From positions 1 to 64,000 of the forward strand of contig VIIQ02000773.1 of the NCBI GenBank assembly GCA_007449985.2: 64,000 nucleotides of DNA. Direction: 5' to 3'. The position numbers were made by a program, and so were the translations under genes. Source of the stretch: Desmodesmus armatus (lineage: Eukaryota > Chlorophyta > Chlorophyceae > Sphaeropleales > Scenedesmaceae). Of the stretch, positions 27,953 to 40,600 are shown one piece after another. Positions within the stretch are counted from its first letter, which is position 1, and every line of letters starts with the position of its first letter. The notes below the pieces were generated by a model that was given only the letters and a program-made list of their open reading frames with translations, was not told where the DNA came from and did not search any database.

Positions 27953-30564
27953 TCACTCCTGCTGCTGCCGATGCTGCCGCCTCCCCCAAGCGCAGCCGCT
28001 GCTGCTGCTGCTGCTCTGGGTGGTGCTGCTGGTGGCCAGGCCAGCCGACCGCTGCCCCTGCTGCTTGGTCACCGCTGCCGAGCACAGCAGCAGCCCCTGG
28101 CCCATCAGCAGCAGCAACACCATCCCCGTCAGCAGAGTCCAGCTCCTCGTCCTCCTCCTCCCCTCCTCTTCCTGGTCCTCCCCATCTTCAGACACATACT
28201 CCTCCTCTTCATACTCATCTGCATACTGAAGTTCCAGGTCCGACCCCTCCTGCTGCTGCTGCTCGTCCTCCCCTCCACCAGCAGCAGCAGCCGCTGCCGC
28301 CCCCCAGCCCGCCGGCAGCCGGATGTGCACAGGCGGCAGGCCAGCACTGCCCTGCAGGCAGCTCCAAAACCTGCTGTGCGCCTTGCGTGCGGCCTGGATG
28401 GAGAACCAGGCATAGGGGCTGGGGCTGCTGGGCTGCAGCTCTGGCGCAGGCTCGCCCAGCAGCACCCGCAGGCAGGCCTCTGTGGACAGGGCTGTGGAGC
28501 GCAGGTTGTACCCGCCCTCCAGCAGCAGCACAGTGGGTGCAATCGGCATGAGCGCTGCTGTCATGGCGCCAAAGCACTCGGGCGTGAGGTTGCAGCCGCC
28601 GATGGGGTCGCCTGCTGCTGCGTCAAAGCCGGCTGAGATCAGGACCAGGTCTGGGCCAAACTCACGGGCGACAGGGAGCAGCACCTGTGCACACGTACCA
28701 CATTAGGAACCACACAGGGCCAGCATGTCAGATAGATTCGCTTGCTGCTATGCAACATGCATTCAACATTCCATGCTGCCTGCCCATTCCTATCTGCGCG
28801 CTGGCGGCCCAAGAGCCCAGCAGGAAGACTGCATGCAAGAGCACCATGTGCAGCAGCTGCGCGCCAGGGACACTACATCCCACCCCAAACACACACAAAC
28901 CGCTAGCTAGCTAGCATTGCATGCATGCCTACACGTATGCCCTACGCTACACATGCCCACCCACAGCCAGCTCACCTGCTGCATCGCTGCCATGTAGTCA
29001 GCATCCGTCACACCGTCTGTGTCCCAGGGCACGTTGACAGTGAAGCCCTCACCCTCGCCCCGCCCGACCTCCGTGGCTGCGCCCGTGCCAGGGTAGAACT
29101 GCCCCCTGTCGTAGCGGTGCAGGCTCATGTACAGCACGCTGTCATCTGCTTCAAAGATGTGCTGCGTGCCGTTGCCATGGTGGACGTCCCAGTCCAGGAT
29201 GAGCACCCGCTGCGCGCCAGCCTCCTGCGCTGCCCTGGCTGCCACTGCTGCATTGTTGAAGAAGCAGAAGCCCATAGCTACGACAAGCAACAGCAGCAAC
29301 GACAAACAAAAAAGACATCGGGTCAGTTGCTGGGACAGGGACAAGACATTTGCATAACTGACCAGCGCAGTGCTTGCCAGTGTATGCTGCATCTGCCCAG
29401 CACTCATCCAAACCAGCACAAGCTCCTTTCCTGAGACCAACAGCCTGCGCGGCACTGCACACACCGCCGACAGTGCAGCAAGACATGCATAACCTGTACT
29501 GGCTGTGCTGTCACTGCCTGCGCCCAACACACCGGTTGCTACCCAGCGCACCTGTGTTGCTCTCAGCATGGTGCCCTGGTGGCCTGATGATGGCAGCGCC
29601 ACAGGAGGCCTCCCCCTGATACACCCGCACTGCCACCTCTGCAGCACTGCCTGCTGCCAGGGCCGCACACTGCAGCGTGTGCTGGTTGATGTAGGTGTCA
29701 GAGGGGATGGCGCTGGGCGGCACCTGACCGCTGCAGAAGAGCTGCAGCCTGTGCAGGTGGTCCGGGGTGTGCACGCGCAGCAGCTCCTGCTTTGTGGCGA
29801 GCCTGGCAGGCACGCGCTGGCACATACCTGCACAGCACAGCAGCGTAAGGACAAAACAGCGCACAGCACACGTGAGTCAACCGACTGCTGCTCAGGGCTG
29901 CGGGGCAGATCTACTCAAGCAAGTTCCTACAACACTGCATGCATGTGTGCTGGAGCGCACCGGCGCTCCTGCTCTCCATTTGATGCCCAGCACAGTGTAC
30001 TGTCGTGAGCTGCGCATCCACCCTGACCCCTTGTGCCACGCAACAGTAGCCATCCCTAGCCGCAATGCAGGGTAGCGGTCACCTACCAGTCAGCCCATTG
30101 CTGTTGAGTTGTGCCATGACCGCGCGCAGCCTGTCAGGGCGCTCTGGGTGAGGCTCCACCTTGCCCTCCTCATGCAGCAGCATGTCATCGTCCCAGATGA
30201 TTAGTGGGCAGTCCCCTGCTGGCACTGCCCCTGACTCTGCACTGGCTGCTGTGCAGGACAGCAGCTCGCTGTCCTGCTCGTTGCTGTGGCCGCACTCGCT
30301 GCAGCGGTCGCTGACGTACACGCGCGCAGTGCAGTTTGTGCAGTACACGGGCACTGGCAGTTCTGGGTCCCATGCAGCCTCGTCAACATCTGCATCGTCA
30401 AAGTCGTCATATGCTGCTGCTGCTGCCATCATGTCGTCATCGCTGCTGCTGTTGTCATCAGCTGACGCTGCTGGTTCTGCCTCGACCTGCTCGTCCATGC
30501 TGCTATTCTGGGGCTGCTGCTGGGCTGGGGTCCAAGAGTCGTCCTCTGAGTCTGTGCCGGCCAT
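27953..30564 (-). CDS. Class II histone deacetylase (HDA family) with zinc-finger-like N-terminus
   Basis: Four minus-strand exons agree in phase: 30564-30087 (ATG at 30562-30564), 29827-29552, 29277-28976 and 28684-27953 (stop), giving about 595 residues. Exon 1 is acidic and has a CTNC-x9-CSEC cluster like the zinc finger of plant HDA15-type enzymes, then 'HPERPDRL', the usual start of the catalytic domain. Exon 2 holds RPPGHHAE (active-site His pair). Exon 3 holds [11 protein letters not shown] and [11 protein letters not shown] (zinc ligands Asp and His). Exon 4 holds [11 protein letters not shown] (zinc ligand Asp) and LEGGYN (catalytic Tyr loop). All catalytic positions are intact, so it should remove acetyl groups from lysines using zinc. 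The C-terminal 100 residues are acidic and Ser-rich low complexity. The frame upstream of 30564 is open but the ATG used fits the family length. Confidence 0.92.
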
Positions 30565-31651
30565 TGCAGGAGTGGGCTGCTTGGCGCGCACAGGCCCTGC
30601 GTGAGCCCCCTGACCGTCCCGTTGCTGCTGCGCAGCCCTGCTTGCACAGCCCTTGCGTGCTGAGCAGGTCCCGGCAGCTGCATGGAGCTGTGCTGTAGCA
30701 TTTGCTGCTCCTGCAGCTTCAGGCTGGTGTCAGCTACATGGTTGCTGGCTGTGCCTGGGTCAGCAGGCGGCATGCTGTGGTGGCTGGTGGCTCCGGACTG
30801 AGAGTGTGGATGGGGAGGACACCAGCCTGCCCGCCCACATCGGTCAGGTGTGGGTGCGCCTGCTGCTGCAGGCCCCGCCGCCCTGGCTGCGCCCTCTGCT
30901 GGAGACGTCTGGCTGGTGCTGGGCGCTGCTGGCGCCTCTGACCTGAAGCGTGTGGAGCTGCTACAGGGCTCAGAGTCTGCTGGCCTGCTAGCAGCTGAGG
31001 AGCTGGGAGAAGACTGCTGGAGTGTTGGTGCACAGGAGGGGTGCCCTGCTTGCTGTCCCTTGGCTGGGTGCTGTTGAAAAACCAGTGCAGGGTCAGGCTC
31101 CACGCTGCTGATCATGCACAGCGAGGGACGTAGATATCATGCCTGCAGCGTCCAGGGCGCGTGGTGTGCTAAAAGTTCAGCATCCCTCCGACAAAATGGA
31201 GGAGACCCCAGCAGGGCGCTCTAAAGGCCTCAGAAACGCTTCGGAATCACAGTTTGAGTATTGTTGAGTGCCCAGGTGGTGCTGGCGAAGCCTGTACAGC
31301 TGGCTTGAAGCAGGATTACGAGCGCAAGCTCTGGACACCCCTCGATGTGCTGTGTGGCTCATACGAAACGCAAAAAGCTCAAGAATCAACAACACAGCCA
31401 AAGCCATGACACCTGCCGCCGTCGCATGTGATGGAAGACGCTAGAGCGTGCCCAAGGGACCTACCTCTCTCGTCAACGCCTTGGTGCAGATAAAAATGTC
31501 CCTTGAACGTTTTGCTGCTGCCTTTTGCTGTACTTGCCAAGTTTGGCGCGACTTTGACAATGCAGCTATCAAAATATCGCTGATTAAAACCCTTTCCGCC
31601 ACAAAAGAAAGAAGCAAACAGTCACGCACTCCGAGTCCGACGGACCAGGGT
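30565..31651. other. Spacer upstream of the deacetylase
   Basis: It contains CAG-rich sequence with open frames on both strands but no recognised domain. It separates the start of the deacetylase from the 3' end of the CPSF-A superfamily gene, which is on the same strand. The deacetylase promoter should be here; no element was identified. Confidence 0.4.
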
Positions 31652-34600
31652 CTAGCGACGGACCAGGGTTTGGGTTTTGACGAAATAAGAGGCCGTAAAT
31701 GTGCACATGCTGCACAAACAACCCCTGAACACTTCCCATGCCCTTCTACACAACCTATAAGGGCAGGACAGCCAAGCCAACCAACTTGCCAAAATCCCCC
31801 CCCCCCCCTCCTTCCGCGCCCTCAACGACAATTGCACCCCAGCCCCAGCAAATCTCAGACCCCAGCCACTATCCCGACAACAGCTGCAGGCGGCACCTAA
31901 GCCGTCCAGCAAGAGCTGCCTCCCCGGGCTGCCGCCGCCGCCGCCGCCCCCGCTGCCCTGGCCCTGCCCAGCAATCACGCTGTCAAGCAGCAGCTGCTGC
32001 AGCGCATACGGCAGCACCAGGAACAACCGCAAGATGCCTGCATCCACCATGCCCAGCTGCCGTGGCGTGATGCCAACCGCCGGCCTACCCTCTGCAGCTG
32101 ACACGCCCTGCATCACATTGCCCTGAGACTGCTCAGCAAGCAACAGCCGCTCCTGCCGCCAAGCACGAGGTTACTAGTGAGCGGGTGCCGCAGCAGCAGC
32201 TGCTGCAGCCCCCACAGCAGCTGCCCCTCCGCGACCGGCAGCCGCACCATGTGCAGGACGCTACCATCCGCCGCTGCAGCCACCACAGCGGCACCTCCCC
32301 TGGCCGGCTGTGTCGGCTGCCCACACCAGTGCAGCGGTAGCCCGTCCTGCTGCCCCGGCTGCCCCGGCAGCAGCTGCGTCAGCTGTGTCGCCCCCCGCGG
32401 CTGCGACACCGACCCAAACTGCCAGCACTCCGGCCCAACAAGCTGCAAGCTACCGGTGGCCGCTTTGCCGGGCAGTGGGATGCAGGCGGTCGTGTGCAGC
32501 CACCTAGCAGGCACGTTGCGCTGCTGCGCCCAGCCAAACTCCACCACCGCCCCGGCCTCATCCAAGCACAGCCCCCGCAAGCCCGCCTCCATCATTTGCT
32601 GCACCTGCTTCAGCCGCTCACCATCTGCTGCCGCAGCTGCTGCAGCAGCTGGCCGGCTGCCCCCGCGGCGCCCCACCTCTGCCTGCTGCTGCTGCTGCTG
32701 CTGCTGGTGGTGCTCTAATGGGCCAGCAGGCGCATGTGCTGCTGCTGCTGCTGACGAGGCGCGGTGCGCTGCGCGGCCATGCTGCTCCGGCGTCAGTGGT
32801 GCTGGCGGCAGCAAGGACCCCGCGCTGGCTTGTGCCAGTGCTGCTGCTTTCATGACTGCCGCTGGCGCTGGTGGCTGCAGGTGGGTGGCAGGCAGAGCAC
32901 CTGGGACGCCTGCCGCACATCCACATGGCTACCTACCGGCTGCAGGCGTACTGTCCGGTAGCAGCATGAAGGTTTACCTGCACCAGGTTAGCAGCAGGAC
33001 ATGAGCAGCAACAGGGCAAGCAGCACACGATTAACTGACCTTGCATGGCGTGCTCTCAGCGCAACCGTCCCAGCATCCAACTGAGCAGCAGGAACAACAA
33101 ACCAAAGCCTCCCATGCCATTCAACAGTGCTGCACCTATGAGAGGGGCGACCACAACCCTTGGTGGGCATGTAGATGCACTTTTGGAGCTGCACCTAACA
33201 CACCAAGTCGACCCAAATTGCACAGCTGCTGCCAGCAGCCAACGTTTGCGGCAAAGCATCAGCAGACAAGGTTGCGCTGGCTTGTGACACACTACCACTG
33301 CACCCATGGGGCTTACACCTCCACCCTCACCTGAAAGGCTGTCACCCCCATCAACGTATCAGCAGCCAGTACCAGCCCAAGCCCCCAGACGCAGCAGCCA
33401 GGCCGGCAGCCGCTGGCATGGCCGACAGGGACACAATCGGCGCACGAACAAAGCAGTAAGCAGCCTTAGAGAGCTGATCGTCCTTCAGCTGATACACTGC
33501 AAGCACCTGCCGCGTAGCAACCAGCAGTAGGTCCTTGTTGAACGCAGCTACTGCCGTGACAGCATCCGGCATCCTGAGCCTGGCCACACGCTGCAATACC
33601 CAGCTGCCTCCACTGCTGGTGCTACTGCTGCCTGCCGGGGCTGGAGAGTGATCAGGCGCAGGGAGTGCAGCACATACTCTGCCCCATCTGCCACTACTGC
33701 TGCCAGCTGCTGCTGCTGCTGCCTCCACCCCTGCCAGCATGCTGCTGCACCCTGCTGCGTCAGCATCCACGGCAAGGGCTGCAGAGTCCTGCAGTGCTGC
33801 TGCCTTGATAGTGCTGCTGCTGTCACTTCCAGGGCGGCTACAGTGCATAACCTGCAACACCAACACCTGTCCACTGCAGCCATCCAGCTCCCCAAACGTC
33901 TCAGTACCCAGCACAACCAACGGCCCCCGCCGCTGCTTCACAGCTTTCGAAGCCTGGCTGCTCCTGCCGCTACTGTGCGCCTTGGCGCGGCAACCCCGCT
34001 GCCCACCAACTGCGAGTCCAAACCCTTCAGTAGCGACCCAAGCTGGAAGAAGTGCTCGGAGCCACTGCTGCTCCCCTCTGCGCCGGCAGCAGCAGCAGCC
34101 GCAGGCCCGCGCCTGCTGCCACGGCGCCTCTGCTGCTGCTCCTGCTGCTCCCGCTCCGCTGTACGTCCACATCCCCGGCAGGGTCAGGATCTGCCGTCCT
34201 GCGATGTCGCAGCCGCTGCCACCACCGTGCTGACGCCCCGAGGCCCGGCCTTCGCCAGCCTGCCCTGTTGCCACCCGCAGCCCCTTCGCCAGCCGCCACA
34301 GCCGCAGCTGCTGCCGCCCCAGCCGTCGGAGCATCAGCACCCCCTGCATACGCTGCTGCTGCTGCTGCTGCAGGGTCTGCCGATGAGGCTAGCCAGTGTT
34401 CTGCTGCCATGCTGGTGCTGGCTGCCCTGACGCTGCTGCCGTGCGGCCTCCAGGGGTATCCCAGAGCCCCATGCATGTCAGCCACTGCCCACCCCGCCTG
34501 CAGGGCTCGTAGGCGGCCATGTGAGCACCTGTGACAGCAATGGAAGGAAGCAAAGCGGGGGTGTGACACTTGAACTAATCTAGCGCTTGAAAGCCATCGG

Positions 34601-37600
34601 CTGCTCTCCTCTGCCCCTTCCGTAAGCCTTACCAGGCCCGTAGACCCGTGGCACAAGGACTGATCGCACAATGCACACAGACAGCAGCACCAGTCCCCCC
34701 ACCCACCCACCACCATGCCCCTCCGCTAGAGTCACCAGCACCATCATAACCACCAGCACCACCACAGCACCTCAGCCCGCATCCCCCTACCCTTTTTCGC
34801 TCCGCACTGGAACCAGCACCTGCAACCAACTGCTCTCCTCAACACCCAGGTCCCTCCCAGCAAGACCACTAGGTCTCCGCCCAGTTCTCCTACCACTGTA
34901 TCCCACCACTACAAATACCACCATCCATTGCAGCCTCCTACCCCTCCACCCTTTCCTCTCCGCACCTGTGCATGGATCCAGCGCCTGCAACCAGCTGCTC
35001 TCCTCAGCGCCCAGATCCCGCCCAGCAAGCCCACTAGAACTAAACGGGCTCGTGAAGCCGCTGCACATAGCCAGCAGCAGGCCACTGCCAGGGTGCTGCA
35101 GCAAGTGGCTGACAGTCGTATACGGCAGCCAAGTCGACACCTGCACCCGGCTATAGCCGGGTCCGCCAGGGTTCAGGGCTGAGAGCTGCAGCTCCCCACT
35201 GGGTGTCACTGCCAGCATGTGCTGAGCTGCCTGCAGGGTTTGGTCCTGTCTCTCATCCTGATCCTCCTGCTGCTGCTGCTGCTGCTGCTGGTGATGCTGA
35301 CTCAGCCCTGTGCCTTCTGCTGCCTGGAGGGCTATGGAGCTGTGAGGGGCTGAAGGTGAGACCCTTGCTGCGGTTTGAGGGAGCGACAGCGCCGCCGCTG
35401 CGATCACGGGCTCACAGGCTATGTCACATGACGTCACTCGCTGCGTCACACTGTCATGCTCCAACAGCCACACCTGTGACCCGACCGCCAACACCCTCTG
35501 CTGCTGCCGCTGCTCTGGCTGTTGCGGCAGCAGCTGCAGCTGAGTGATACATGGCAGCCGCAGCTGTGTCAGCACTCGCAAGCATGATGCACTTGATGCA
35601 CCTGCTGCCGCTGCCGTCTGACCGCACCCAGCTGCAGACTGGCCAGCGCTGATAGGCTGCTGCTGCTGCTGCAGGAGTGATAGCAGGTCCAGCCTGTATG
35701 CTGCAACATCTCCTGTCCTGTAGCTCACATAAAACTGCAGGCCGCCGCCAGTGCTGCTGTTGCCGATGCTGCTGTCCGGCCCTCCTGCAGTAGCACTAGC
35801 AGCCACTGCAGCACCCTTACCACGCCTGGCAGCAGCCCGCACCCCTGAAAGCGGCTCCCCTGCTGCTGCTGCCCCCGCTGCTGCGCCTTTTCCCGCTCCT
35901 CCAGCCGCCACGGCCACACTGCTGCCCTGCTGCCGCGCAGGCAGCACCACACAGGACTCAGGCACAGCGACAGCTGCTGCTGTCAGGTGACCACCACCGT
36001 GGCTAAGTGCCCCACCACCACTGCTGCTGCTGCTGCCGTCGTGCAAGCTGCTGGCCAAGGCCTGCAGCGGCAGCAGCCTCTGCTGATCAAACACAGCTAG
36101 TGATTGTATATTGCATGTACCGCCACCCGCAGCAGCAGCAGCGGCAGTGTGTAAGATCAGTAGCTGTAGACTGCCATCGTACCGCCCTACAAAGACGATG
36201 TACCGCCCTGCAGTACCGCTGCCGCTGATGCCAGTGCTGCCAGGGCTGGCAGGGGATGCTGCTGCTGACGCTGCGCACACCTGCAGGCAAGAGACCTGAC
36301 CTTCCAGCTGTATGCTTGCGGCCTCATGCAGCCCCCAGCTGCGACGCACACGCTTCTTGCTCGCATTGGCGTGGGTGCTGCCACCGCTGCTGCTGCTGCC
36401 TCCACCTGCTGTTGCTGCTGCTCCAGCAACCCCTGCTGCTGCTGCTGATGGTGAAGGTTGCAGGAGGCTGTCGCTGTTCAAGTCAAGGGGTTCCAAGTTC
36501 AGCGGCTGTTGAGCCGCGCCCCGCTGCTGCTGCGGCCGCCGGTGCTGCTGCTCGCTGGTTACGCCCAACACCACCAGCCGCCCTGTCGTTGTGTACAGTA
36601 CCACAACACCCGCAGCAGCTGCACCCAGAACCACAGCAGCAGCAGCAGCAGTACTGCCGTGCTCCTGGCTGCTAGGTGGCAAGCACCAGTGCCGTGCATG
36701 CTGTTCCTGCGGAGACATGCTGGGTGAGCAGGAGCTGCTACCACTGCCAGCTGTGCAGGGAGAGTATCCTTGCAGCAGCCCTGCGCTGTCCCCACCACCA
36801 CCACCAGCAGCAGCAGGAAGCACAGGATCTGCGTGATCCTGGACCATTGGTGCTGCTCCTGCATCATAAGTGCTGCTGCTGACAGCCAGCCGTGACGGCT
36901 GCATGCCACACAGAGCAGCAGGTCCTGATTCCGCGGGAAGGCCTCCTGCTGCTGCGCCTTGCTCTCCAGCCTGGCTGCTGCTGCTGCTGCTGCCCACATG
37001 ACAGCACCCAACAGCCGCTGCAGCTGGTGCTGGTGCTGCACGCACAGCATCTCCTGCACCTTCCAAACCCTGCTGCTGCTCCTGCTGTACCAATGCTTGC
37101 TGTTGCTGCTGCTGCTTCTGCCAGGACACTGTGCTGCGGCTGCTTTTTGGACTGCCTCTCCACGCCCTTCCCGCCCCCTGCCCAGGGCCTGCACTGAGCA
37201 AAGCATCCAGGCAGCAGAGGTTCACCCCTGTGCCTGTGACCTGCGCCACCACCCCTTCCGCAACACAAGCTGCCAGCAGGGTCTCTGCTGAACCCTGCAG
37301 CCCCAAAACCTCGGTAACGTCCTGGAACTGAACCCCGACTGATAGAGCCCTCGATGCACCAGCAGCAAAGCTGAAGACAACAGCGACATGCTCACTACTG
37401 CTGCTGTCGCTGTCTGGAGAGGCAGTGACCGGCCACATGCCACTCACTCCATCCAGCATGTGGGCAGGACCCCGAGAAAGCTCGGCAGCTTGGGGAGCGG
37501 GCATCACAACCCTGAGACCGCTCTCATGCCCAGCTCGGGCCGCCACCAGCAAAGGCAGCGAGCTTTGACTCACCCCGGGCACCTGCCCTTGCCCCTGGCC

Positions 37601-40600
37601 CTGCTGGGGCGGTGGTGGCGCATGCGGCAGCGCAACCATAGCCCCCACCTTGCCAAGCAACTGCAGCTCTGAAACCACAGCGTAGTGGTGAGCTGAACAC
37701 CCCTCTGACCCTGCCGCCGCAGCAGTAGCAGGCTGTGCTGCTTGTGCGCTGCCGCTGCTGCCTGCAGCGGCAGCTGCTGGGTTGCTGCACCCATGTGGCA
37801 GCTGCTTGTCCCCTGTTGCCTGGAACTGCAAGGCCGCTACCACTTGCCGTAAGTCAAGCGGCTGGCCGGCCATGCCACGGACTGACCCAGACACGTCAGC
37901 GACCGCAGCACCAGCACCAGCGCCAGCACCGGCTGCACCAGCGGCAGCATCCATTTCCATGCCATCCTGTTCTGCTGCTGCTGGAGTGGCTGGTGTTGCT
38001 GTGGAGCTGCCGTGCTGCTGCTTTAGGCGTGCCGCCAGTCCCGCTGCTCCTGCTGCACCAGGCCACAAGGCATGCTGATCGTTCACACGAGCAGAAGCAT
38101 CGCCAGGACTGTCACCACGGCTGCCGGCCCCGGCAGCAGCAGCTGCAGGATCCACAGCCGACCCATCCATGCTGCCCGCACCCATCCCTGCTGCTTGCAC
38201 TGCTTGCTGCACCGCAGCTGCTGCTGCGGGGGAGATTTGCTGCTTGTGCTGCCGCTGAAGCAGCTGCACCTGTGAGTGCTCGTCAGCCACCAGCAGCAGC
38301 TGCTGCTGTGGCAGCGGCATCAGGACCGGCCCTAGCCTGCTGCTGTGGATGCTGTTCGGGAGTGACACCTCGTACACTTTCTCTACTGCTGTGATGTTCA
38401 GGCTGTTGCCAGCACGCAATGGCGCCTGGGCAGCACCTGCAGCAGCTGGCAGGGCATTTTGGGTAGCAGCACAGCGGCACCAATGTAAAAGCTGTCAGCA
38501 GTCGAGACAGCACGGCCTGTTCAGCATGAAATTAGCAGCATGCAGGACTGATAAACTACTATGCTGGCAACAGAAGCAAGGGAATAGAGCCCATACTTGT
38601 GTGCATCTGGTCAGCACACGCAGTGCCACACGCAAAGGGGCCCACAACAGCAAAGACTGGCGCAAGCACACCCCTGCTTCCAGTCCCCATAAGTTCACAG
38701 GCACCCTCATGTGTGTGATGCAAAAAGACAAGGCAGCCACTGCCAGGATGGTGCTATACCTGTGGGTAAGGTCCCCATGCTGCTGCTTCCAGAACTTGGG
38801 GTGATTGCGACAGTGAGCTGCAGGAGACACCCACAGGATGTAGACACCAGCAGCTGATCGGTCACGGCTCCTGCACCAGCTGCTGATGCTGCACCTGCTT
38901 CGTGCTGGGGTGAGCTGACAGCGGGACTGCAGTCCAGGGCACTGCTTGCCCAGGCAACTGCTGTGATGCTGGTGGCCTCGATCTGCATCATGCAGATGAA
39001 CAGCACCACATGCAGCACAGTCAGGTACATCCAGGTTGTGCTAGCAGAACGATTCAGCATTCACAGATCTAAGCAAACGACAGAGCATCACATCAGAAAA
39101 ATCACAGCACAGAGTTTGTCACCAGAGGCACACGAAACATCAAGCATGCTGCCACCCCGCTGTGCCGACCAAGGCATATGAGGGATTGCTGCAAGGCATT
39201 TGAAAGTCTATGCACAGAGACTGACAGGCCCGCTGGTCGAATGCCAAGGGGTCCTCAGCTGCCCATCATCACCACAAAACAAGGCGGGAACTCACCACAG
39301 AAGCCCTCTCCTCAGAGCTAGCCGGCCAGGACGTCCCCTGCCGCCCCTCAAAGCCAGGGCTACCCTCATCCCCACTGCCAGACGAAGACGTCACCCCAGA
39401 GCCGCTCTCTGCTGCAGCAGCAGACGCCTCCGCATCTGCATCAAGGTACGCATCATCAGGTTCCGACGGTGCTGCACCAGCCATCTCCTCCGTTTCATAG
39501 TCAACCAACATATCATCTGTGTCCATCCCAGGCTGTTCTGCTGCTGGATCGTACAGCTCTGCTGCTTCCAAGGGGAAGGGACGGCCACCTGCCTGCTGCC
39601 CGCCATCCCAACCGACAGCTGCTGCCTGCCAGGCTGCATGGGCGCCACCCTGCAGGGCGTCCTGCTGCCCTGCCCATGCGATGCCTCGGTCGATGTCATG
39701 ACCTGCTGCTGGGTCAGCAGCTGCTGCTACTGCGGCCTCAGGCAGCATGTCCATGGCTTCTGGTGCTGCCACACCTGCTGCAGCACCGTCCTGCAGGGCT
39801 ACTGCTGCTGCACCGTGTGTCAGCACAGCTGCGTTGTGCTCGTCTGCTGCTGTGGGGTGTGCTGCGAGTGTGGCTGCTTCTGCATCTGCTGCAGGGGCAG
39901 CAGCTGCACAGGCATGGCAGCGACACAGCACAGGAACAACAACCCGGATGCTTGCTGACAGCTAGAAGAGAGTGGCACACAGCATGCCACAACCACTATC
40001 GTCCTTCTCTACTACAACTGCATGTCTCAAAACACAGCAGGATATCTTCTATGCCGGATACCTTCAGGCTGGACATACCTTGTAAAACCCGTTCAACCGC
40101 TGCTTCTACTTGCTTGTGTGAGGGCACCACACACTTCGCAGCAAAGCAGTGCACATGGTGCCGGTGAGTCCATTGCTGATGTGGCAGCTGCTGCTCTTGG
40201 AAGCGAAAGGCCAACTGCTGGGTGCACTCCATGCTGCAGCACTCAACCTACAGCATGGGGAGTTTGAGGTGGTCGATCGCCACAAAGGAACAGCAGCGTA
40301 CAGTAGCCTTGTGTCAGAGTGCATCTGATAAGACTACAGCAACTCTGGACTGCATGGGACTCGATGGACTATTGCTACCTGGAAGTCCATGGTTGAGGGT
40401 TAAGTCACAGGAAGCTTTCACTTTGGTATCTAGCAGCAGCCACTTGCATAGGTACATACATGTCCCCACCAGACGGTGCAGCTGCTGTGCCCTGAGCGGA
40501 CTTGGAGGCCCTTCTGTTGCTGCAGGAGGGTGGAGCACTCCAGCAGCAGCAAGCCCCATTCCCTCGTGATGACGACAGCTGCAAAGCAAGCAGGCGGTAA

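Noticed and set aside
27366..28229. Plus-strand Cys/Ser/Pro-rich frame opposite the deacetylase
   Set aside because: It is the antisense of CAG-rich sequence overlapping the deacetylase's last exon, with no recognisable domain.
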